Assembly (NCBI RefSeq): GCF_000250635.1
Contig: NC_016940.1
Coordinates: forward strand, 2,714,001-2,778,000
Length of the DNA stretch: 64,000 bases
From: Saprospira grandis str. Lewin
GTDB taxonomy: Bacteria > Bacteroidota > Bacteroidia > Chitinophagales > Saprospiraceae
Direction: 5' to 3'
In this document: piece after piece, positions 8,341 through 15,828 of the stretch
Position numbering within the stretch: the stretch's first letter is position 1
Layout of the letters: each line of letters opens with the position of its first letter
The notes under the pieces: model-generated
What the model was told of the DNA's origin: nothing
The model's database searches: none
What the model saw: the letters and a program-made list of their open reading frames with translations, nothing else
Made by a program: the position numbers and the translations under genes

Positions 8341-9522
8341 ATGTTTAGCCGATTAGTTTTTATTAGTTGTTGTTTGGCCTTTTCGCCCTTGCTTCAGGCC
8401 CAGTTAGAGATGCGTCTCGATAGCATCAGCCAGATTATTCAGCATAGCTATAGCTTTACCGAAGAAGGCGAGCAACTGCTGAGCATTTTGAGAGAGTCCG
8501 TTTATGATGATGAGCAGATTATGACGCGGCAAGACCGCTGGCATTATGCTTATCCGAATGGAAAGAAAACCGCCAAATTGCACTACCACTATAGCTATAA
8601 CCCCAACAGCTATATGGGCGAGTTTTATAATGAATATTTGGCCTATGAAGGCGGCCCCAAAAAGGCCAAAAAGAAGAAAACGACCTTTAAAAGCCACCAA
8701 CATAGCGCTACCGAAAGAGAGCGGGTGCAGCAGTTTGATGCCCAGGGAAAACTAAGCCGAGCAAGCGAAAACCGCTACGATAAAACAGGGCAGTTGGTCT
8801 ATAGCAAAAGTACGGATTATAGCTACTCGCCCCCCCTTATCCATATTGATGAGGTGGAGCGCAATGCCGCCGGCCAAATTGTAAAATGGACCGCCACAGA
8901 TAAAAGTGAGCTAGGCACCGAAAAGGTCCGAGAAACTAATTGTAAGTACCTTTTTGATACCCTTTTGCTAGAGTCTACGGGCTATGTCTATAGCGATTGG
9001 AACCAAACCAAAAATAAGTATAACAAAAAAACAGGCGAAATTAAGAAGTCGACGATTAGTTATGGCCTGCGCCAAAGCAATGGCAAAGTGACCATCCGCC
9101 ACAAAAAAGTGAGCAAGTACAAAAACAATCGGCCCATTAAAAGTGTAGAATACAACTACAAAAAGAAGTTTAAGACCTCTAAATTTAGCTATAATGGCCC
9201 AGTGGCCACCGAAAAAGTCGATTATAAAGACAAAAAGGAAAAGGACATCATCAAGACCGAGAAAAAGGTCTATAATGCTAGCGGAAAACTACAACTCTAT
9301 GAACGGGCCATTGATGGCGTACCCCAATACCGAGAGCAATATAGCTATGATGCCGCCGACCGCCTACTAAAATATACCGAAACGGAGTTTAGAGAAAATG
9401 GGGCCCACTCTATTACCGTCATTGAGTATAATATTCGCCAAAATCCAGTGAAAAAACAGCTTTTTCAAGGCGATAAGCTGCTCAAATTAGATGAATATAG
9501 CTACATCTATCAGGAAAACTAG
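8341..9522 (+). CDS. exported YD/RHS-like repeat protein 5
   Basis: Last of the five paralogues, about 393 residues. The signal peptide MFSRLVFISCCLAFSPLLQA fixes the start at 8341; sequence further upstream in frame is repeat element. Repeats include FDAQGKLSRAS, YDKTGQLVYS, YNKKTGEIKK, YNASGKLQLY and YDAADRLLKY, with a lysine-rich middle part like paralogue 1. The gene is separated from its neighbours by a repeat copy upstream and about 80 bases before sucB downstream. Its role is unknown; the conserved tandem set suggests a multi-component extracytoplasmic structure or a diversifying family. Confidence 0.74.
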   Translation: MFSRLVFISCCLAFSPLLQAQLEMRLDSISQIIQHSYSFTEEGEQLLSILRESVYDDEQIMTRQDRWHYAYPNGKKTAKLHYHYSYNPNSYMGEFYNEYLAYEGGPKKAKKKKTTFKSHQHSATERERVQQFDAQGKLSRASENRYDKTGQLVYSKSTDYSYSPPLIHIDEVERNAAGQIVKWTATDKSELGTEKVRETNCKYLFDTLLLESTGYVYSDWNQTKNKYNKKTGEIKKSTISYGLRQSNGKVTIRHKKVSKYKNNRPIKSVEYNYKKKFKTSKFSYNGPVATEKVDYKDKKEKDIIKTEKKVYNASGKLQLYERAIDGVPQYREQYSYDAADRLLKYTETEFRENGAHSITVIEYNIRQNPVKKQLFQGDKLLKLDEYSYIYQEN

Positions 9523-9603
9523 GCCCCAAGGCAGTCGCCTATATCTAGAATTATTTATATATTGGAAGTAGAACCATATACCACCATAATTTCAATTTAA
9601 GAA

Positions 9604-10866
9604 ATGAGTATTATTGAACTAAAAGTACCCGTAATTGGGGAATCAGTTACAGAGGTGACGCTATCGGCCTGGCTCAAGGAAGATGGCGCCTATGTAGAAC
9701 AAGATGAGGCCATCTGCGAATTTGAATCAGATAAGGCCACCGTAGAAGCTCCTGCCGAAAAAGCAGGTAAACTTATTTGGGTTGCTGCCGAGGATGATGA
9801 TATTCCAATCGGTGGCGTTTATGCCAAAATTGATACGAGCGTTTCTGGCGGCAGCAGCGAATCTACTCCTGAAGTAAAGGAGGAAGCTCCCGCTCAAGAA
9901 GAAAAAACAGAGGAGGCCGCTCCTCAAGAGGATAGCTATGCGGCTGGACATCCTTCTCCCGCTGCTCGCAAACTCATGGATGAAAATGGCCTTACTGCTG
10001 CCAATATCCAAGGCACCGGCAAAGATGGTCGCATCACCAAAGAAGATGTACTCAAGGCGATAGCCAACAAGCAAGCCGCGCCTAAAAAAGAGGCCGCTCC
10101 CAAAAAAGAAGAGCCCAAAACTGTGGCCGCTCCTCCTGTTAGTGGAGCCGCTAACTTTAGCCGCGAAAAACGCCAAGAGAAGATGTCGCGCATGCGCCGT
10201 ACTATCGCTTCTCGCTTGGTCTATGCCAAAAATGAAACGGCCATGCTCACTACCTTCAATGAGGTAGACTTGACCAATATCATGAAGTTGCGCAAAACTT
10301 ACCAAGAGGATTTTGTGAAGAAATATGGCATCAAACTCGGCTTTATGTCGCTCTTTGCCAAGGCTTGCGCTAAGGTCCTTATGGAAATGCCCGATGTGAA
10401 CGCTCAACTCACAGAAGATGGCAAAAACCTCATTTATCACGATTATGCCGATATTTCTATCGCCATTTCTACGCCCACTGGCCTAGTGGTGCCTCCCGTT
10501 CACAATGTGGAGTCGCTCAGTTTTTCTGATATCGAGTGGAAGATCAAGGAGCTAGCTGGCAAGGCCCGCAGCGGTAAATTGACCTTAGACGAAATGAGCG
10601 GCGGAACCTTCACTATTACCAATGGTGGCGTTTTTGGCTCGATGATGAGTACGCCCATTATCAACCCCCCACAATCGGCTATTTTGGGTATGCACACCAT
10701 CCAGCAGCGCCCCATGGCCGTAGACGGCGAGGTCAAAATCCGTCCCATGATGTATTTGGCCCTCTCTTATGACCACCGCGTGATCGACGGTAGCACTTCG
10801 GTGACCTTCCTCGTGAAAGTTAAAGAATTGCTCGAAGATCCTACTCGCTTGTTGCTCGATCTCTAG
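9604..10866 (+). CDS. sucB: 2-oxoglutarate dehydrogenase E2 component (dihydrolipoyllysine succinyltransferase)
   Basis: Core acyltransferase of the 2-oxoglutarate dehydrogenase complex in the TCA cycle. It has one N-terminal lipoyl domain with the lipoylated lysine at position 44 ([12 protein letters not shown]), an acidic Ala/Glu/Pro linker, and an E3/E1-binding domain ([15 protein letters not shown]...GRITKEDVL, about residues 119-155). A Lys/Ala/Pro linker then leads to the catalytic domain, with the active-site motif DHRVIDG (His391, Asp395). The length, 420 residues, is typical of SucB, and ESDKATVE is the form usual for succinyltransferases. The E1 (sucA) gene is not adjacent. A clear terminator follows, so the gene is probably monocistronic. 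Confidence 0.93.
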   Translation: MSIIELKVPVIGESVTEVTLSAWLKEDGAYVEQDEAICEFESDKATVEAPAEKAGKLIWVAAEDDDIPIGGVYAKIDTSVSGGSSESTPEVKEEAPAQEEKTEEAAPQEDSYAAGHPSPAARKLMDENGLTAANIQGTGKDGRITKEDVLKAIANKQAAPKKEAAPKKEEPKTVAAPPVSGAANFSREKRQEKMSRMRRTIASRLVYAKNETAMLTTFNEVDLTNIMKLRKTYQEDFVKKYGIKLGFMSLFAKACAKVLMEMPDVNAQLTEDGKNLIYHDYADISIAISTPTGLVVPPVHNVESLSFSDIEWKIKELAGKARSGKLTLDEMSGGTFTITNGGVFGSMMSTPIINPPQSAILGMHTIQQRPMAVDGEVKIRPMMYLALSYDHRVIDGSTSVTFLVKVKELLEDPTRLLLDL

Positions 10867-10891
10867 ATCAATAGGCCTATAAAGCATAATG

Positions 10892-10924
10892 GACCAACCT
10901 CTTTTTGGGGTTGGTCTTTTTTTT
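10892..10924 (+). terminator. intrinsic terminator of sucB
   Basis: GACCAACC and GGTTGGTC form a perfect 8-bp stem, followed by eight T residues, 25 bases after the sucB stop. Confidence 0.9.
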
Positions 10925-10950
10925 GGCCGGCTCGATCCTACTGCTTTTTT

Positions 10951-11070
10951 GGGGCTGCCCCGGCCTTTGGCCGGGTCGGGCTGTGTCGCAGCTCGCAGGT
11001 CTGCTCGGCCCTGCGCCGCCAAAGGCGGCTAGGTCTGGCCCTTCGGGCCACTGCTATCCATCCCTCAGCC
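10951..11070 (+). repeat. GC-rich modular element, class II, copy 5
   Basis: TTTTTTGGGGCTGCCCC ... ATCCCTCAGCC with core GCAGGTCTGCTCGGCCCT and hairpins GCCGCCAAAGGCGGC and GGCCCTTCGGGCC. It runs directly into the 166-bp repeat that follows. Confidence 0.85.
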
Positions 11071-11232
11071 AGATTTAATCGCGCTGCTTTGGCCATGGTT
11101 TGCTATGAATTTTCTGCTAGGCCAGCTATTTTTTAAGGGCATAGCCTTCGCTATGGCCGAGGAAAATAGGGCCGACTAGCGGGAAATTGCTGCAAACTAT
11201 AAAAGTGAGTGCGTTTAAATCTGGCTATTGCC
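11067..11232 (+). repeat. 166-bp dispersed repeat, copy A
   Basis: By eye this is about 90% identical to the reverse complement of 59818-59983, over exactly 166 bp in both. It starts AGCCAGATTT and ends AAATCTGGCTATTGCC, so its ends carry an imperfect inverted repeat (AGCCAGATTT/AAATCTGGCT). It also holds the hairpin GGGCATAGCCTTCGCTATGGCC. No transposase-sized frame is present. Confidence 0.75.
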
Positions 11233-11421
11233 GCGTCGCTGCGCTCCTTTGCGGCGGCGAAGCCGCCTGCTAGACGTATATTTTCCAATATTCTATGCAA
11301 AAACTTGGGGCTTTGGCCTAAAAAGTAGGATTTTTGCGGGGCCAACGCCTTGGCCTTGGCTTACGTCTATAATTATAGGGCCAAATGAAGGGGCTTTGCC
11401 CCTTTGGCCGAAGGCCAAAAC
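11233..11421. other. intergenic, hairpin-containing, no gene seen
   Basis: Holds the palindromes GCGGCGGCGAAGCCGCC, GGGGCTTTGCCCC and TTTGGCCGAAGGCCAAA in otherwise unremarkable sequence. No coding frame with family resemblance was found. It belongs to the ~700-bp gap between sucB and the lptD-like gene, which is otherwise all repeats. Confidence 0.5.
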
Positions 11422-11537
11422 GGCTTAGGGATGGACAGCAGTGGCCGCAGGCCAGACCCAGCCAGCTTGCTGGCGCAGGGCCGAGCGATCAGCGAGCTGC
11501 GAAACAGCCCGGCCCGCCCTTCGGGCGGGCAAGCCCC
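11422..11537 (-). repeat. GC-rich modular element, class II, copy 6
   Basis: GGCTTAGGGAT ... GGCAAGCCCCAAAA, reverse orientation, with hairpins GCCAGCTTGCTGGC and CCGCCCTTCGGGCGG. The core reads GAGCGATCAGCGAGCTGC, a variant. It ends 26 bases before the lptD-like start. Confidence 0.85.
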
Positions 11538-11563
11538 AAAAAGATCAGAATAGAATAATAGCT

Positions 11564-14464
11564 ATGCAAGCATTGATAAAAAGTCTCCTTTTTTCTGCCG
11601 TCATTTTGCTCCTTTTGGGGCAGTCGGCCTGCCGATACCCCTATTATACGCCTCAGGCCAAAAAGGCCCGCAAAGCCCTCAAAGCAGAAAAAAAGGCCCG
11701 CAAAGCGGCTGCGGCCCAACTGCCCAAAAGCGATACGACAATAGCGGCTAGCGATGAAGGGATTGATCAACTGCCCAAGACAGATCCCAAGGCCAGAGCT
11801 GGCCAAAAAAAGGAAACTGATAAGCTCGTCGATGCCCCCGCTCTAGATAGTTTGCCGCCTAGCGATACGAGCCAAATGGCCCTTGCGGCCATAGATAGCA
11901 GCGGGACCGACAGCTTGCTCTTGAGCCAGGTCGATAGTCTGCCGCCCATTGTCTTTAATCCAGATTCGCTAGATTCTCCTGTGCAATACGATGCCAAGGA
12001 CTCGACCATTTATGACCTCATGAACCAGAAGATTTACCTCTATGGCTCGGCAGAGATCAACTATGGCCGCTATCAGCTCAAGGCCGGCTATATTGAGGTC
12101 GATTTTTTGACCTCAATTGCTACGGCCCAGGGTTTTCCGGATAGTACAGAGCCCTCTGGGATTCGAGAAATGCCCTACTTTTCGGATGGCAACCAAAAGT
12201 TTGAGGCCAAGAAAATCATGTATAACTTTAAGACCAAAAAAGGGAAAGTCTTTGATACCAGCACCGAGCAAGGCGACGGTTATTTTCTGTCAAAAGCCAC
12301 TAAATTCATTAGCAAATCGGGAGATAGTACGGCCAGCAGTGACGTTTTATATGCGGGAGGCTGCACCTACACCACCTGCGACCATAAGCATCCGCATTTT
12401 GGCCTGAGAAGTAGTCGGGCCAAGGTGATTCCGGGTAAATTGATTGTGGTGGGGCCTTCATTTATTGAAATTATGGGGAGCCCGACCCCTTTGGCCTTGC
12501 CCTTTGGCTTTTTTCCGATCACCAACAGCCGAAAATCGGGCTTGATCCTGAGCACAAACATTGATTTTTCGCCAAACTGGGGGGCGGGGATTCGAGAAAT
12601 TGGCTACTATCAGGTGATTAGTGACCAAATGGACCTCAAATTAACGGGGGACTTTTATACTCGGGGGACCTTTAGAGTGAATTTGGAATCCAATTACAAA
12701 ATGCGTTATAAGGCCTCTGGAGGATTTCGGATGAGCTATGCGCGGACCGTAGAGGACGAGCCCGGCACGCCAGATTATAGCTTGCTCAAAGACTTTAACA
12801 TTAGCTGGACTCATCAGCAGGATGCCAAGGCGCACCCTAGTCAAAGTTTTTCAGCCAGTGTAAACTTAGGGACTTCGGATTATTTTAGAAATACAGAGCC
12901 TTCGGCCAATTTGACTTTACAATCTACCTTACAATCGAGTATTTCCTATAGCAAACGCTTTTTGGGGACCCCTTTTTCTTTGGCCATTGCTGCCCGTCAC
13001 TCTCAGAACACTAGTAGCAATACGATGAACATCACGGCTCCACAAACCACCTTGACCATGAACCAAATCTACCCATTTCAGCGGAAGGTTCAGTTGGGTG
13101 AGCAGTCTTGGTACGAGCGGATCGGCTTTTCTTATTCGGCCACGGCCAACAACAGCTTTCAGATTGCGGATAGTTTGCTCTTTTCTGCAGATGGTTTGGC
13201 GGATGCAATGGAAGAGGCCAAATATTCGGTGGTGCATTCGCCCAGAGTCAATTTATCGCTCAAATTATTTAAATACATCAACGTACAGCCCAATATTTCT
13301 TATCAGGAGAGCTGGTACTTCTACTCCAATGAGCAAAGTTTTGACCCCACTTTAGTCATCTCTGCCGACACCAGCTATGATGAGGACGATCCGACGATCA
13401 TCTCGAATATTGATGCGGATACTACCTTTGGTACCTTAAACACATTTAGAGACTATGGTTTTAATGCCGTACGGAACTTTAGTGCGGGGGTAAACATGAG
13501 CACCCAGCTTTTTGCCACGGGGACCTATAATATTGGTCGATTAGAAAAAGTGCGGGCGGTGATTCGCCCCAATGTTGGTTTAAGTTGGCGGCCCGACTAC
13601 CAAAGTGATTTTTGGGGCTACTATGGAGAGGTACAAACCGATACGCGTTATCCGGATGAGCTGACGACTTATCGTCGTTTTGATGCGGTACCTTCTGGGG
13701 GGGAGCAGGCCCTATTGACCTATAGTTTGAATAGTCGGATAGAGGGAAAGCTCAAGCCATCTCGTCGAGATACCAGCCAACAGAAGAGCAATAAATTTCC
13801 GATCTTGAACAACCTGAATGTATCGGGGAACTACAACTTTGCGGCGGACAGTCTGCGTTGGTCCACCATCAACTTGAACGCCAACACCACCTTATTTAAG
13901 ATGGTCAATGCTACCTTTTCTATGGTTTTTGACCCCTACATTGCCGATCAAAATACCAATACGCGTCTAAACACCTTAGAGTGGACCAAAAACGGTCGTT
14001 TGGCTCGTTTCACTTCTGGGGCCTTGGCCTTGAGTACGCAAATCAACCCCAACTCCCTCAAGCAATTATTTTCGGATCCTTATAAATCGAAGACAAAGAA
14101 AGAAGAAGAGGCGAAATCCTTTGACATTCTTCAGCAATTGAGTTTGAACTACAACCTCAGATTTAATCGGTCTTATATAGAGGGGGTAGATAGTTTGCAA
14201 TTTACGGCCAACGAGCTGTCTATGTCTGGAGCTTTTCGCTTATCTAAAAACTGGGACATTCGGATTTACAGAATGGGTTATGATTTTGACAAAAAGCGGA
14301 TTACCTATCCGGACTTTGGGTTTAGTCGATCCTTGCATTGTTGGGAAATGGGCATGCGTTGGCAGCCGGAGCAGCAGACTTGGAACTTCTTTGTGCAGGT
14401 GCGTCCGGGTTCATTGGGCTTCCTTAAATTGCCGGTGAATAAAACTCGTTTTGATGACTACTAA
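11564..14464 (+). CDS. lptD: LptD-like outer-membrane LPS assembly protein
   Basis: Probable outer-membrane beta-barrel for LPS insertion, 966 residues. A signal sequence ending LLLLGQSAC is followed by a Lys/Ala-rich and Asp/Ser-rich linker. Next comes an OstA/LptA-like beta-jellyroll segment (YGSAEINYGRYQLKAGYIEV ... GFPDST) at about residues 150-330, with GGCTYTTCDHKHPHF, the cysteine cluster typical of Bacteroidota LptD homologues. A long barrel follows. The cysteine in QSAC could be a lipobox, but the -3 residue is not canonical. The start at 11564 is used because sequence upstream in frame (from 11441) is a repeat element. Assignment to LptD rather than another OstA-domain barrel is from family pattern only. 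Confidence 0.8.
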   Translation: MQALIKSLLFSAVILLLLGQSACRYPYYTPQAKKARKALKAEKKARKAAAAQLPKSDTTIAASDEGIDQLPKTDPKARAGQKKETDKLVDAPALDSLPPSDTSQMALAAIDSSGTDSLLLSQVDSLPPIVFNPDSLDSPVQYDAKDSTIYDLMNQKIYLYGSAEINYGRYQLKAGYIEVDFLTSIATAQGFPDSTEPSGIREMPYFSDGNQKFEAKKIMYNFKTKKGKVFDTSTEQGDGYFLSKATKFISKSGDSTASSDVLYAGGCTYTTCDHKHPHFGLRSSRAKVIPGKLIVVGPSFIEIMGSPTPLALPFGFFPITNSRKSGLILSTNIDFSPNWGAGIREIGYYQVISDQMDLKLTGDFYTRGTFRVNLESNYKMRYKASGGFRMSYARTVEDEPGTPDYSLLKDFNISWTHQQDAKAHPSQSFSASVNLGTSDYFRNTEPSANLTLQSTLQSSISYSKRFLGTPFSLAIAARHSQNTSSNTMNITAPQTTLTMNQIYPFQRKVQLGEQSWYERIGFSYSATANNSFQIADSLLFSADGLADAMEEAKYSVVHSPRVNLSLKLFKYINVQPNISYQESWYFYSNEQSFDPTLVISADTSYDEDDPTIISNIDADTTFGTLNTFRDYGFNAVRNFSAGVNMSTQLFATGTYNIGRLEKVRAVIRPNVGLSWRPDYQSDFWGYYGEVQTDTRYPDELTTYRRFDAVPSGGEQALLTYSLNSRIEGKLKPSRRDTSQQKSNKFPILNNLNVSGNYNFAADSLRWSTINLNANTTLFKMVNATFSMVFDPYIADQNTNTRLNTLEWTKNGRLARFTSGALALSTQINPNSLKQLFSDPYKSKTKKEEEAKSFDILQQLSLNYNLRFNRSYIEGVDSLQFTANELSMSGAFRLSKNWDIRIYRMGYDFDKKRITYPDFGFSRSLHCWEMGMRWQPEQQTWNFFVQVRPGSLGFLKLPVNKTRFDDY

Positions 14465-14476
14465 GGACTAGTTTAA

Positions 14477-14505
14477 AGGCTCAAAACACAGGTTTTGGGC
14501 CTTTA
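14477..14505 (+). terminator. intrinsic terminator of the lptD-like gene
   Basis: GGCTCAAAAC and GTTTTGGGCC form a 10-bp stem (one G-T) followed by TTTATTCTTT, 13 bases after the stop codon. Confidence 0.8.
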
Positions 14506-14556
14506 TTCTTTGGGCCAATGGAAAAGCTTCTGTTGTAAAAAGGGCCGAAGGCCCGC

Positions 14557-14677
14557 GGCTGAGGGGCTGTAGCAGGGCCGCCGCAGGCGGCAGACCGAGC
14601 AGGCGTAGCCTGAGAAGGGCCGAGCAGACCTGCGAGCTGCGCAATGGCCCGACCCGCCCGCAGGGCGGGGCAGCCCC
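14557..14677 (-). repeat. GC-rich modular element, class II, copy 7
   Basis: GGCTGAGGGGCTGTAGCAG ... GGGGCAGCCCCAAAAA in reverse orientation. Hairpins are GCCGCCGCAGGCGGC, CAGGCGTAGCCTG and CCCGCCCGCAGGGCGGG. It shares the GGCTGTAGCAGGGCCGCCG variant end with the copies at 27707 and 37697. Confidence 0.85.
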
Positions 14678-14724
14678 AAAAAATTAAGAAACAGTTAGTA
14701 AAAAAGCAGGGAGAGCTTGGCATT

Positions 14725-14757
14725 TTTGCAAGTTCGCAAAAATCTATTGTATCTTAG
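14725..14757 (+). promoter_or_regulatory. candidate Bacteroidota promoter upstream of ruvA
   Basis: TTTG at 14725-14728 and TATCTTAG at 14750-14757 are separated by 21 bases. This fits the -33/-7 layout with one mismatch to TAnnTTTG. Transcription would start near 14763, only about 20 bases before a terminator hairpin. Confidence 0.5.
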
Positions 14758-14779
14758 CGACTTGTAAACCCGATTGATT

Positions 14780-14801
14780 AGCCCTATTTTAGGGCTTTTT
14801 T
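14780..14801 (+). terminator. terminator hairpin in the ruvA leader
   Basis: AGCCCTA and TAGGGCT form a perfect 7-bp stem with a TTT loop, followed by TTTTT. It lies between the candidate promoter and ruvA, so it could attenuate ruvA or end a very short transcript. Confidence 0.7.
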
Positions 14802-14872
14802 GCATCTAAAGGCAGACAAATGGGCTAGATTACCCACGTTTTGCTTTTTGTTATCGTTATCTAAAGGAAATT

Positions 14873-15484
14873 ATGATTGCCTACTTGCATGGTAAGCTCG
14901 TATATAAGAGCCCTACAGAATTGATTATGGATGTTGCTGGCGTGGGATATCGTCTTCACATCAGTTTGCAGACCTATCAGGCGGTGCAAGCCTTGGACCA
15001 GGCCAAGCTACTCACGCATCATTTGGTAAAAGAAGATCAGGAGGCCTTATACGGCTTTGCTACAGCGGAGGAGCTGCAACTATTTGAGCAGTTGATTTCG
15101 GTATCTGGAGTGGGGGCCAATACGGCTCGGGTCTTATTGTCGGCTATGTCGGCCAAAGAAATTCGGGGGGCAATTATTGCTGAAAACGTGGCAGTATTGA
15201 AGTCGGCCAAGGGAATTGGACCAAAATCGGCCAAGCGGATCATTTTGGAGCTCAAAGACAAATTGCTCAAAGAAAGCGGCGCGGTGAGCGAGGCCATTGC
15301 GGCTTCCATTCAGGGCCAAACGGTGGGGGAGAACCCTATTCGTTCGGAGGCATTGGATGCGCTTTTGGCCTTGGGCTTTAATAAAATAAAGGCACAAAAA
15401 GTGCTAAACAAAATTCTCAAAACGGAGCCAGAGATGCAAGATGTGGGGCAACTCATCAAGTTAGCCTTGGCTCAAATGACTTAA
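14873..15484 (+). CDS. ruvA: Holliday junction branch migration subunit RuvA
   Basis: RuvA tetramers bind four-way DNA junctions and recruit the RuvB motor. At 203 residues it has the family length. The N-terminal OB fold starts MIAYLHGKLVYKSPTELIMD with the conserved GVGY turn. Two helix-hairpin-helix motifs follow: SVSGVGANTARVLLS at about 76-90 and SAKGIGPKSAKRIILELK at 111-128. The C-terminal domain III (EALDALLALGFNKIKAQKVL) contacts RuvB. ruvB and ruvC are not nearby. Placement directly upstream of sprA recurs in other Bacteroidota, to my recollection, and a repeat element now separates them here. Confidence 0.96.
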   Translation: MIAYLHGKLVYKSPTELIMDVAGVGYRLHISLQTYQAVQALDQAKLLTHHLVKEDQEALYGFATAEELQLFEQLISVSGVGANTARVLLSAMSAKEIRGAIIAENVAVLKSAKGIGPKSAKRIILELKDKLLKESGAVSEAIAASIQGQTVGENPIRSEALDALLALGFNKIKAQKVLNKILKTEPEMQDVGQLIKLALAQMT

Positions 15485-15578
15485 AATCTAGTATTATTCG
15501 ATAGCAATTTTACCCAATTTTTAGATAGGAAGGAAGGGGCCTTTTATGTGCTGCCCAAAGTATTATGAATATTTTTTT

Positions 15579-15700
15579 GGGGCCTCCGCCTCGCTGCGCT
15601 CGTCGGCGCTACGTTGCGGGGCTCGCAGGTCTGCTCGGCCCTGCGCCGCCTTTGGCGGCTGGGTCTGCGGCTTCGCCGCCCCCCTCCACATCGCTAGGCC
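15579..15700 (+). repeat. GC-rich modular element, class I, copy 8
   Basis: TTTTTTTGGGGCCTCCGCC ... CACATCGCTAGGCC with core GCAGGTCTGCTCGGCCCT and hairpins GCCGCCTTTGGCGGC and GCGGCTTCGCCGC. An open frame runs through it into sprA from 15565, a false extension. The ~340-bp ruvA-sprA gap holds nothing else recognisable. Confidence 0.85.
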
Positions 15701-15828
15701 AGACCTCCTCTTGGGTAAAAAACGGGCAAAATGCTTTGGTACTAGACGGCTTTCCCCTTCGTTACTATCTTCCCTCTATCTCCTTTATACTGGCTTTTTG
15801 GCCAGCAGAATCAATAGACGCTATCCTT

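Noticed and set aside
3343-9522. RHS toxin / polymorphic toxin system
   Set aside because: No RHS core signature, no C-terminal toxin domain and no immunity-like small gene accompanies the five repeat proteins.
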